A stretch of DNA of 21,014 nt from JAJRRH01 sp047638815 (GTDB lineage: Bacteria > Bacteroidota > Bacteroidia > Flavobacteriales_D > JABDKJ01): contig JBLIMR010000048.1 in NCBI GenBank assembly GCA_047638815.1, positions 1 to 21,014 of the forward strand, read 5' to 3'. Each line of letters begins with the position of its first letter. The first letter of the stretch is position 1. The notes beneath the pieces were generated by a model, which saw only the letters and a program-made list of their open reading frames with translations, was not told the origin of the DNA and searched no databases. Below are positions 14,700 to 21,014 of the stretch, one piece after another. A program made the position numbers and the translations under genes.

Positions 14700-15248
14700 T
14701 TGAATTCTAACGAACAACCCAAAGATACATTACAAACATTAGACGAATCAATCTCTGCCCTTTCTGAAGGGGAGAGGACGAAGTATGGCGACATATTACG
14801 TTCAATGAAATTGCCAAGCGGTGCCTTGGACTGCTATTGCTCATGGTCTAATGAGTCATATACCCGAAATTGTATTGTTGAAAACGAAAAGTTTGAATTA
14901 ATCCTACTTTGTTGGGAGGAAGGTCAAATTACTCCCATTCATAATCATGATGGCGAGGAATGTTGGGTGAAAATTATCGATGGTGAATTTAGAGAAACGA
15001 TTTACAACACAAATGATTCTGGGGAACCCAAACGTGTTAAATCGACCATTACGAAATCTAACGACATTAGCTACATGATAGATTTCATGGGTGTTCACAG
15101 TTTAGAGAACATGTCTAATAAAAGAAGCATGACGCTTCATCTATATGCAAAGCCAATTCGCAGTTGCAAAATATTTGATGAAAATTCTAGAAAATTTGTG
15201 ACTAAGGATTTGGTCTACGACAATGCCTCCGAATTGGCAACGAAATAA
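14700..15248 (+). CDS. cdo: Cysteine dioxygenase (Arg-type, thiol dioxygenase cupin)
   Basis: A 182-residue cytoplasmic mononuclear iron cupin that oxidises L-cysteine with O2 to cysteine sulfinate. The iron-binding HNH (His81, His83) and His133 (GVHSLEN) are present. So are the two residues that form the thioether cofactor in mammalian enzymes, Cys88 (HNHDGEEC spacing) and Tyr149 (TLHLYAKP). YTRN at 54-57 contains the substrate-carboxylate Arg, making it an Arg-type CDO rather than a 3-mercaptopropionate dioxygenase. The frame has no ATG before a stop at 14676; the best start is TTG at 14700, and an 11-codon ATG frame (14675-14710) overlaps it. The decarboxylase gene starts 14 bases after the stop. 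The family call is very secure; the exact start is less so. Confidence 0.92.
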   Translation: MNSNEQPKDTLQTLDESISALSEGERTKYGDILRSMKLPSGALDCYCSWSNESYTRNCIVENEKFELILLCWEEGQITPIHNHDGEECWVKIIDGEFRETIYNTNDSGEPKRVKSTITKSNDISYMIDFMGVHSLENMSNKRSMTLHLYAKPIRSCKIFDENSRKFVTKDLVYDNASELATK

Positions 15249-15262
15249 AAAATAAAAATTAT

Positions 15263-16663
15263 ATGTCAGATATTAGTGGTGATTTAGCTTTGTTCAATGA
15301 GCTAGTTGAAATCTTAATAAATGAAGAAGATAAGCAACCTGTGGCCGATCGAATAGACGCAAATGAGCTCTATGACGCCATTGATCTTTCGCTGAATGAT
15401 TCAGGGATGGTTGATGATGACTTTAAGGGTGTACTTCGAGACATTCTTGTATCTACTCCCAAAACTGCTACGAATTTATTCTTCAACCAACTTTTTGGAG
15501 GAAGACAAGGCAAAGCTGTTTTAGGGGATTTATTGGCTGTCATGCTTAACAATAGTATGTATACCTACAAAGTTGCTGGCCCTCAAGTTGGGATTGAACA
15601 GGAAATCATCAGACAATCTTGCGATCTAATCGGTTACGGTTCTCAAAGCAATGGTACGTTTCCAACAGGAGGTTCAATGAGTAATTACATGGCCTTAATT
15701 ATGGCACGTGACACTAAAGATCCCAACTGTAGAGCAAATGGAATGTCGAAACAATTGGTCATCTATACTTCCAAAGAATCACATTATTCCAATGCGAAGA
15801 ATGCAAGTTTTGCTGGAATCGGCAGAAACAATCTCCGTTATATACCAGCTGATTCTGAAGGGAAAATGATTCCAGAGAAATTGGAAGCGCAAATAATAGA
15901 CGACATCAGTGAAGGATTTATTCCAACCTACGTGAACGCTACAGCTGGAACAACAGTTTTAGGAGCTTTTGATCCCATTGATAAAATTGCTGATATCACT
16001 GAAAAATATAATATTTGGCTTCATGTAGATGGCGCATATTGTGGAGGTGTTATTTTTAGCAGTAAGTACAAACACCTACTTAAGGGAATGGAAAGATCCA
16101 ATTCATTTAGCTATAATGCGCACAAGATGCTTGGCACGCCATTAACTTGTTCCATCATTTTAGTGAATGATAAAAAGCGATTGCATGATTCATTTAATAA
16201 CGAAGCCGATTATCTTTATCAAACAGACGGTGATGATTTCAACTTGGGTAAAACTTCGTTCCAATGTGGAAGAAGAAATGATGCTTTGAAATTTTGGACG
16301 CTATGGAAATCAGTAGGAACTAATGGTTTGAAGCAGATTATAGATCAGCAATTTGAATTGGCAGATGTTGCTCGTGAATACATTAGAAGTAATCCTGACT
16401 ATACTGAATATAGTTTTGATGATTCAGTTTCTATCTGTTTCAATTATAAGAATATTGATCCGATGACGCTTTGTACTGCGCTGTACGAGCATCAAATTAC
16501 AGTCGTTGGCTTTGGATCCTTTAATAACGATACTTTTATTCGATTGGTGACTGTCAATGCCAACAATACGAAAGAAGATATTTTAAATTTCTTCAAGGTT
16601 CTAGAAGAATTTGCTGAGAAGACCCCAAACTTGATTAAAGTAAAGGAAGAGACATTAAAGTGA
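15263..16663 (+). CDS. PLP-dependent decarboxylase, probable cysteine sulfinate decarboxylase
   Basis: A 466-residue group II PLP decarboxylase of the glutamate/cysteine-sulfinate/aspartate family. Visible landmarks are FNQLFGG near residue 74, NNSMYTYKVAGPQVGIEQEI, GTFPTGGSMSNYMAL (131-145, phosphate-binding and PLP region), His174 in KESHYSNAKN, NATAGTTVLGAFDPI, HVDGAYCGG (254-262, the Asp that binds the PLP nitrogen) and SYNAHKML with the Schiff-base Lys288. The C-terminal FIRLVTVNANNT holds the Arg near the substrate carboxylate. Sequence alone cannot choose among glutamate, aspartate and cysteine sulfinate. The upstream cysteine dioxygenase in the same operon supplies cysteine sulfinate, so conversion to hypotaurine is the most likely reaction. 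It would be soluble and probably dimeric. Confidence 0.85.
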   Translation: MSDISGDLALFNELVEILINEEDKQPVADRIDANELYDAIDLSLNDSGMVDDDFKGVLRDILVSTPKTATNLFFNQLFGGRQGKAVLGDLLAVMLNNSMYTYKVAGPQVGIEQEIIRQSCDLIGYGSQSNGTFPTGGSMSNYMALIMARDTKDPNCRANGMSKQLVIYTSKESHYSNAKNASFAGIGRNNLRYIPADSEGKMIPEKLEAQIIDDISEGFIPTYVNATAGTTVLGAFDPIDKIADITEKYNIWLHVDGAYCGGVIFSSKYKHLLKGMERSNSFSYNAHKMLGTPLTCSIILVNDKKRLHDSFNNEADYLYQTDGDDFNLGKTSFQCGRRNDALKFWTLWKSVGTNGLKQIIDQQFELADVAREYIRSNPDYTEYSFDDSVSICFNYKNIDPMTLCTALYEHQITVVGFGSFNNDTFIRLVTVNANNTKEDILNFFKVLEEFAEKTPNLIKVKEETLK

Positions 16664-16677
16664 TTTTCTTAAAATCA
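16661..16677 (+). other. Short hairpin at the end of the decarboxylase gene
   Basis: TGATTTT (16661-16667, including the stop codon) pairs perfectly with AAAATCA (16671-16677) around CTT. No T-tract follows on the plus strand, so it is not a canonical terminator; it may protect the 3' end or contribute to termination. Confidence 0.3.
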
Positions 16678-16685
16678 TTCAGGGC

Positions 16686-16714
16686 AAAAAAAAATCATCC
16701 AACTTATATTTGGA
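16686..16714 (-). terminator. Possible terminator of the SRPBCC gene
   Basis: Read on the minus strand, TCCAA (16714-16710) pairs with TTGGA (16702-16698) around a 7-base loop that contains the stop codon, followed by TGA and a run of nine T (16694-16686). The stem is short, so it is a weak call. Confidence 0.4.
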
Positions 16715-17087
16715 AGTAACTATTCATAGGTTGGAAGTAGTGCTTGTCCCATCCATTTTTATAGTGTTCGCCACTTTCTGGAAGCTTTGTGTGGATCAAT
16801 GTTAATTCCGTTTGACTACCTTTTTCAGTCAATAAAATTTCAATTTGAGAATCTTCTTCATTCTCTTCAAACTCAGTTGTTCTCCATGATTGCAAAATTC
16901 TTCCAAATTGTTCCAACTCAATATTCTTTCCCTCAATATAGCCTTCCCATGCGGTAAACCTCTCTCCTACTTCATCAGAACTTGTTGCTTGCCCTCCTGT
17001 CATTTTCGTATGTCCATCACTACTGAGCCAAGTTTTATAAATTTGTTCTGGGCTAGCATCGATTAGAGTTGATATCGTAAATTCCAT
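16704..17087 (-). CDS. SRPBCC / AHSA1-domain protein
   Basis: A 127-residue soluble protein of the START-like SRPBCC superfamily, in the AHSA1 (Hsp90 ATPase activator C-terminal-like) branch. Typical features are IDASPEQIYKTWLSSDGHTKMTGG at the N-terminus (the DAP-E-x-I-Y/W pattern), GERFTAWEGYIEGKN, the LQSWRTTEF strand, TELTLIHTKLPE and the closing NGWDKHYFQPMNSYF helix. These proteins form a hydrophobic ligand-binding cavity; specific ligands are unknown for most bacterial members. It lies 63 bases downstream of the barrel-protein gene on the same strand. Confidence 0.82.
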   Translation of the reverse strand: MEFTISTLIDASPEQIYKTWLSSDGHTKMTGGQATSSDEVGERFTAWEGYIEGKNIELEQFGRILQSWRTTEFEENEEDSQIEILLTEKGSQTELTLIHTKLPESGEHYKNGWDKHYFQPMNSYFQI

Positions 17088-17150
17088 AGTGTTCTATATT
17101 AATTAGCTAAACATTGCTTGAGTCTTAATACTAAATCTGTGCACTCCATT

Positions 17151-17816
17151 CTACTTCAACTTATATGAGACATTGAATCTACCTCCAAAATTAGATTCCC
17201 CTCTTCCTGTGATTTGATCATTAAGAACATTTAATCCCTGATTGAGATATGGTGCAATGCCAATTGAGATCTTATCAGAAGTATTGATGCTAACTAAAAA
17301 ATCTACGGTGAAAAAAGTGTGCGGGTTTCTAAAACCTAATTCAAAATAGTTTGATTCTCGCTCATTGTTAAATTCAAAAATAGATGTCTCTGTGGATTTC
17401 ACTAGTATATCAAAATTAAAACCAGCCGAAGGCATGAATTCAATCTTTCCATTTCCAATCCTCTTTCCAACCATCAAAGGTACTCTAAGATAATCTGCCT
17501 TTACTGTTGTACTTCTAGGAATCAATAGATCTCCTTGGTCAATGTAAAACCAGTTATAATCCTTCATGATATTTAGACTTGACAATAATGCTCCAGATGT
17601 GATACTCAAATTATCGGAAGGCTGATAAGTAAATGTCAGGCCATAGCATATCTGATCTTCGTTTTCATATTTAATATCTGAGCTTACCTGAATTTGCGTA
17701 TTATAAACGTACTTGACTTCTTCATAGGAGGTTCCTAATCCTATATAAACAATACCCTTCTGGCTAAATATTACTAACGAGATTAAACAGCAAATAATAG
17801 TGATGCAAATTTTCAT
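17151..17816 (-). CDS. Outer-membrane beta-barrel protein (porin-like)
   Basis: A 221-residue exported protein. Residues 1-18 form a Sec signal peptide (MKICITIICCLISLVIF then SQ). The rest alternates in the manner of an eight-strand barrel: IVYIGLGTSYEEVKYVY, ICYGLTFTYQPSDNLSITSGALLSS, LRVPLMVGKRIGNGKIEFMPSAGFNFD, FFTVDFLVSINTSDKISIGIAPYLNQGLN and a terminal GRFNVSYKLK. The internal LRVPLMVGKRIGNG-type hairpin and the G-F-N-F-D strand are common in the Bacteroidota PorT/OmpA-like barrel families. No plug or enzymatic domain is present. It sits between the OsmC and SRPBCC genes with separate gaps of 103 and 63 bases; a shared function is not apparent. Confidence 0.75.
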   Translation of the reverse strand: MKICITIICCLISLVIFSQKGIVYIGLGTSYEEVKYVYNTQIQVSSDIKYENEDQICYGLTFTYQPSDNLSITSGALLSSLNIMKDYNWFYIDQGDLLIPRSTTVKADYLRVPLMVGKRIGNGKIEFMPSAGFNFDILVKSTETSIFEFNNERESNYFELGFRNPHTFFTVDFLVSINTSDKISIGIAPYLNQGLNVLNDQITGRGESNFGGRFNVSYKLK

Positions 17817-17919
17817 ATTCTCTATATTAATTTATCTTGATCACCAGTACGAGCGGTCGTAAAGCGTTTTGCATAATCAAAGAGTAGTTATGATTTTTAT
17901 CCATTGTCACCATAATTGG

Positions 17920-18381
17920 TTATTTTTTACTCCAATTACTTTCGATTTTACAACCACCTGTACGTAACAAAGCTAAGATTGGACATCGAGCATCAATTTT
18001 TTCCCCTAAACTATTCACATCCTCTCCAGTTACTTCTCCTGTTACAACGGCTTCAAGTCGCACATTCTTGTAGCTGCCATTAGAATTATCCGACATTCCC
18101 ATAAACCCAGAAAGATCGAGATCTATTTCAACATTAATATTAATTTGATCTATATTCAAAGCGAGCTCCTCAGCAACAACCTGAGCTTGCTCGTTTTGAC
18201 ACCCCGCTAATGAAGCTATGAAATATTGCATGGGATTGGGGCCGGAATTTGAACCGCCATCGTCAACGGGTTCATCCAATTGAATCTTCCACTCTGTATT
18301 TGTGATTTCTACTTTTGTCGGCCATCCATTGCCTTGTGCTTGTGCTTTAAAAGTCTCCAAATGTTCATTCTCCATTTTCAA
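17920..18381 (-). CDS. OsmC family protein
   Basis: A 153-residue cytoplasmic protein of the OsmC/Ohr family, thiol-dependent peroxidases that reduce organic hydroperoxides. GGSNSGPNPMQYFIASLAGC (about residues 42-61) carries the first redox cysteine, Cys61, and DARCPILALLRTGG carries the second, Cys133, at the expected family spacing. The opening sequence and the acidic PVDDGG loop fit the YhfA/OsmC-like subgroup more than Ohr itself. The start may be Met1 (18381) or Met3 (18375). A perfect 12-bp palindrome lies about 65 bases upstream and could be an operator. The gene stands between the GNAT and barrel-protein genes on the same strand. Confidence 0.87.
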   Translation of the reverse strand: MKMENEHLETFKAQAQGNGWPTKVEITNTEWKIQLDEPVDDGGSNSGPNPMQYFIASLAGCQNEQAQVVAEELALNIDQININVEIDLDLSGFMGMSDNSNGSYKNVRLEAVVTGEVTGEDVNSLGEKIDARCPILALLRTGGCKIESNWSKK

Positions 18382-18444
18382 TATTATTTATTCCGCCTAC
18401 TCTAATCAGTTTTCGACTTAACCTGTTTTTTATTCTTTACTAAC

Positions 18445-18456
18445 GTATAGCTATAC
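18445..18456. promoter_or_regulatory. 12-bp palindrome upstream of the OsmC gene
   Basis: GTATAGCTATAC is perfectly self-complementary and lies 64-75 bases upstream of the OsmC start, in the gap after the GNAT gene. Position and symmetry suit a regulator site; no consensus was recognised and chance occurrence in AT-rich DNA is possible. Confidence 0.3.
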
Positions 18457-18488
18457 TTCTTTTTAACGCCCAATAGATCGTGTTGGAA

Positions 18489-18504
18489 GCTGATTCGTAT
18501 CAGC
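18489..18504. other. Hairpin at the 3' end of the GNAT gene
   Basis: GCTGAT-TCGT-ATCAGC is a perfect 6-bp stem that includes the GNAT stop codon. It is nested within a GGAAGC/GCTTCC pair (18485-18490 and 18515-18520). No T-tract follows on the minus strand, so termination by this structure alone is doubtful. Confidence 0.3.
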
Positions 18505-19303
18505 CGCAATATCCGCTTCCGTAAGAAAAGATATATTTTGGCTTCCATTTGTTATCTTTTCCAAAAATCATTCTTGAACTCTTATCTCCTTTCCTTAAGC
18601 CCATACTTTCAAGGAATTTGATGCCCTCTTTGTTTTCAATAGGCAACATTGTTCTTTTTCCTTTTTTTGAATGTTTTAATTTCAGTAGTTCAATCCCCGC
18701 TTGATTGTCTCGAGACAAAACCAATCCCTGTCCAAATTCTGGGAGATAAAACCCAAGCATTTTCCTGTCATTGCCGAAATATCCAAATCCGTTTTGATAA
18801 TATTTATCGATCAAGTGAATCCTATTTTCGTCATTTGCATCTCTATCCAGATTATAGACATTCTCTATGTCTGAAGGCCTCAACGCTTGAATAGAATTGG
18901 AATAATTATAGTCCTGGTCTACTTCTGAATCAAAACAGAGATATTCTGATACTTTTCTGAAACCAATTTTAGTATAAACGGCCTCCCCAAGATGCGTAGC
19001 GACCAACAATTGAGTTTCAAACCCTTTATCAACTACAAAGTCAACCAGAAATTTGGTCATTTTAGAACCCAAGCCTTTACCTCGATAATTCTCATCAACT
19101 ATAATGTTCGCAAACCACGCTACATTTTCTTTTACAAGAACGTTCCCGGTCCCAACAATTCGTTCATCTTCACTTATACTAAAAGCATAAAAAAAATCGT
19201 CATTGATAAATTGTTGTAAAAACAATTCGTAATCAAATTTCCATTCAGACGGTGAAAGGCTATTCAAGCCTCTTATTTCAGGTTGTTTTAAAGGTCTTAT
19301 CAT
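18500..19303 (-). CDS. GNAT family N-acetyltransferase, two-domain
   Basis: A 267-residue cytoplasmic acyltransferase. The first half (about residues 1-135) is a canonical GNAT domain with the acetyl-CoA loop ENYRGKGLGSKM (71-82) after the NIIVD strand, and VYTKIGFRKVSEY closing the fold. The second half (about 145-267) looks like the accessory acetyltransferase-like domain that follows GNAT in many bacterial two-domain proteins: LRPSDIENVYNLDRDANDENR, NGFGYFGNDRKMLGFYLPEFGQG, LKHSKKGKRTMLPIENKEGIKFLESMG. It has a Cys near its C-terminus (YGSGYCG). The substrate (antibiotic, amino acid or protein N-terminus) is not determinable. A TTAGATCTAA palindrome lies just before the ATG (19308-19317). 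Confidence 0.85.
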   Translation of the reverse strand: MIRPLKQPEIRGLNSLSPSEWKFDYELFLQQFINDDFFYAFSISEDERIVGTGNVLVKENVAWFANIIVDENYRGKGLGSKMTKFLVDFVVDKGFETQLLVATHLGEAVYTKIGFRKVSEYLCFDSEVDQDYNYSNSIQALRPSDIENVYNLDRDANDENRIHLIDKYYQNGFGYFGNDRKMLGFYLPEFGQGLVLSRDNQAGIELLKLKHSKKGKRTMLPIENKEGIKFLESMGLRKGDKSSRMIFGKDNKWKPKYIFSYGSGYCG

Positions 19304-19377
19304 TTGGTTAGATCTAATCTACTAATATTATTAAAATCAACCAAAAAGAACTCCAAACACTCAAAATATAATACCCC

Positions 19378-20049
19378 TTAATCCAACACACTTATCCCAT
19401 TCAAATCCGTAGTCAATGTCTCACTCATAAAATTAAAAAATGGCCTCAAAGCTTCAAACGTCTTAACCACTTCTTTATCAAAATCCTTTGAGAGCACTTC
19501 TTTGTCAGTGAACGATCGTGCTACGTAAAATTGTTTTTTACGAATGAGATCAATCGCCTTGTGCTCTTTATCAAAATCTCTGGGAGCAGTCTTGAGCTCC
19601 TCCCCTAGCAAAGCCCCAAAGTTCTTTTTGAATTTCGGATTTTTAAGGATGGCTCTCATCTCTTTATCGTCTTGCTCAATTTCTTGTCTTATCCTGAGTA
19701 GATCCTCTTTGCTTGGACTATAGAATCCTCCTCCAACGAAAGTATTCCCTGACTCAATATGAAGATAGTATCCACCTCTTAGATGTGCGGTAGCCCTTCT
19801 GAAATATCCGCTGAGATGATTTTTGTAAGGCGTTTTGTTTTTAGAAAATCGAACATCTCGGTATATTCTAAAAACATTGAACTTTTCAATATTGTCGGTT
19901 TTGCACAAGCCCTCCATGATTTGACCGCAAAAAGCCTTCATCTCGTTGTTCAAATCATCGAAGGTTTTCTTGTTCTCCATGAACCACTCTCGATTGTTGT
20001 TTTTCGCTAGTGATTTAAGAAAAGTGAAATGTTGTTTTGTGATCTTCAT
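19378..20049 (-). CDS. DUF2461 domain protein
   Basis: A 223-residue soluble protein of the DUF2461 (TIGR02453) family of unknown biochemical function. Family signatures are the opening FTFLKSLAKNNNREWFMENK, FRIYRDVRFSKNKTPYKNHLSGYF (about residues 60-84), GGYYLHIESGNTFVGGGFYSP, a central IRQEIEQDD helix and FYVARSFTDKEVLSKDF in the C-terminal half. The length matches the family. It begins 15 bases after the CotH-type gene stop on the same strand, so the two are probably co-transcribed, though no functional link between the families is known to me. Confidence 0.88.
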   Translation of the reverse strand: MKITKQHFTFLKSLAKNNNREWFMENKKTFDDLNNEMKAFCGQIMEGLCKTDNIEKFNVFRIYRDVRFSKNKTPYKNHLSGYFRRATAHLRGGYYLHIESGNTFVGGGFYSPSKEDLLRIRQEIEQDDKEMRAILKNPKFKKNFGALLGEELKTAPRDFDKEHKAIDLIRKKQFYVARSFTDKEVLSKDFDKEVVKTFEALRPFFNFMSETLTTDLNGISVLD

Positions 20050-20064
20050 CTCTAATACTTTATA

Positions 20065-21014
20065 TTAACGAAAGTAATCATCAAGTTGATTAATTCTCAG
20101 TACTGCAAAATCTTTCATGACTTGTATTTCCTGATCGTAGGTGTTATTATCATTGTACCATTTATCATCCAATGGCCAGCGCTGAAAATTTCGATTGACC
20201 ACCTCTTTAATTACCTTATCATTTCTATTTATATGTGCATTGAAGTTTTTCACTGAGATAACGTCCTTCTCTCGCAATTCCTTCCATCGTGCTTTAATTT
20301 TACTTGCATATTTAGTTTCTTCAATGCCCACTAATCTCTTCAGTAGAATGGAGCGGTTACAATCCAATTCTTGTTTCATCATGTTCAGTTCGTTATCACC
20401 ATCTCTTCCAAAAGAATGATCATAATCCCATATAGCTATTCGGAAAGGAGTTGATGTATCCCGTTTGTAGAGATAGAAGTTCTTCATAATACCGTCTGAG
20501 TTATTGCTGAACAACAACAATATATGCCAATCCATGATATTATTTACATCTACAAAATCGTCAATATGTTTAATAAATTCTTGATCGCTAGATTCAAATA
20601 GAAAATCCTTAAAATGCAAGAGGTAATCCGTCTGATCCCTTTTTAATTTCTTAGGAAACTTCTGGGCATAATAATTGGTGGAATCCTTTACATAAGTCAA
20701 TTTGCTTTCATAGAATATTGGAGGGTCTTTAAATATCATGGCCAAGTCATCTTTTTTATTGACCATCAACATGCCTCCATTAATCTCTTGCATTAAAACA
20801 TAAAGTCCCATGTATTTCTCATTAAGCATAAGATTGACATAGGAACATTTCGATGCCACGTTATTTTCATTCATCTCTCTGAACAGATCATAACTGATTT
20901 TGTGCCGCATAAATGTTTTGTCTATGTAATTGGCATTGAGAATCCAATCATCATCAACAGGCAGACTCATGAACTGAAAATCTTCGTGTAATTCAAGTGA
21001 ATATGAATGCTTCC
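20065..21014 (-). CDS. CotH-type protein kinase-like protein (5' end outside window)
   Basis: The reading frame is open to the right edge. An ATG at 20970 falls inside a conserved block (KHSYSLELHEDFQFMSLPVDDDWILNANYIDKTFMRHK when read across it; compare the CotH KSYRIKL...DWVLLANY.DKT..R), so the true start lies beyond the window. CotH family members have a divergent kinase fold and, in Bacillus spores, phosphorylate coat proteins. The family's Y-V-N-L-x-x-N-x-x-Y-x-G-x-Y block appears (SYVNLMLNEKYMGLYVLMQEIN). The active-site-like IAIWDYDHSFGRDGDNELN follows, holding the DYDxSFG signature. The C-terminus ends in helices (LREKDVISVKNFNAHINRN, LRINQLDDYFR). Bacteroidota homologues are often secreted; whether this one has a signal peptide cannot be seen here. 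The target is unknown. Confidence 0.87.
   Translation of the reverse strand, partial: KHSYSLELHEDFQFMSLPVDDDWILNANYIDKTFMRHKISYDLFREMNENNVASKCSYVNLMLNEKYMGLYVLMQEINGGMLMVNKKDDLAMIFKDPPIFYESKLTYVKDSTNYYAQKFPKKLKRDQTDYLLHFKDFLFESSDQEFIKHIDDFVDVNNIMDWHILLLFSNNSDGIMKNFYLYKRDTSTPFRIAIWDYDHSFGRDGDNELNMMKQELDCNRSILLKRLVGIEETKYASKIKARWKELREKDVISVKNFNAHINRNDKVIKEVVNRNFQRWPLDDKWYNDNNTYDQEIQVMKDFAVLRINQLDDYFR

Noticed and set aside
20065..20970. ATG at 20970 as start of the CotH-type gene
   Set aside because: Conserved CotH residues continue upstream of it to the window edge, so this Met is internal and the gene is truncated by the window.
1..21014. tRNA/rRNA genes, CRISPR arrays, intact insertion sequences, phage genes
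   Set aside because: Intergenic gaps are all below 300 bases and none contains cloverleaf-like sequence, regularly spaced repeats or a complete transposase or integrase.

Overview
The window is chromosomal DNA of a Bacteroidota bacterium, most likely a marine or aquatic member of the Cytophagales/Flavobacteriia type. The evidence is the AT-rich composition, lipoproteins whose lipobox cysteine is followed by KK, near-absence of Shine-Dalgarno sequences, a match to the Bacteroidota -7 promoter element (TAnnTTTG), and typical families (DUF2807/GIN, LamG-fused phosphodiesterase, GH109, CotH, DUF2461). No rRNA, tRNA, CRISPR array or intact insertion sequence was seen.

Layout. 1-1900 (minus): an FKBP-type isomerase lipoprotein directly followed by an exported nucleotide pyrophosphatase/phosphodiesterase with a LamG domain, running off the left edge. 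1998-3611 (plus): adenine deaminase. 3627-4208 (minus): small multi-spanning membrane protein resembling the alanine exporter AlaE. 4284-6418 (plus): an exported GIN/DUF2807 protein with a 20-residue YGE repeat, then a di-haem cytochrome c peroxidase/MauG lipoprotein closed by a strong terminator, followed by a short barrel-like gene fragment. 6899-9368: an exported GH109-type Gfo/Idh/MocA protein facing, tail to tail, a kinase clearly like N-acetylhexosamine 1-kinase (NahK). 9418-10836 (minus): a band-7/SPFH protein upstream of the kinase gene. 10840-12763: a very AT-rich pocket with a possible transposase relic, a CrtO-like membrane acyltransferase and two orphan genes.

12895-14421 (minus): a PutP-type sodium symporter, divergent from 14700-16663 (plus), which encodes cysteine dioxygenase and a PLP-dependent decarboxylase. 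Together the last two read as a cysteine to cysteine sulfinate to hypotaurine/taurine operon, and the shared intergenic region holds a promoter and palindromes. 16704-19303 (minus): SRPBCC/AHSA1 protein, outer-membrane barrel, OsmC protein and a two-domain GNAT acetyltransferase. 19378-21014 (minus): a DUF2461 protein preceded by a CotH-type kinase-like protein cut by the right edge.

The two most coherent functional units are the taurine-type operon and the GH109/NahK pair for N-acetylgalactosamine use. All functional statements come from reading the sequence and remembered family motifs; no database search was run.
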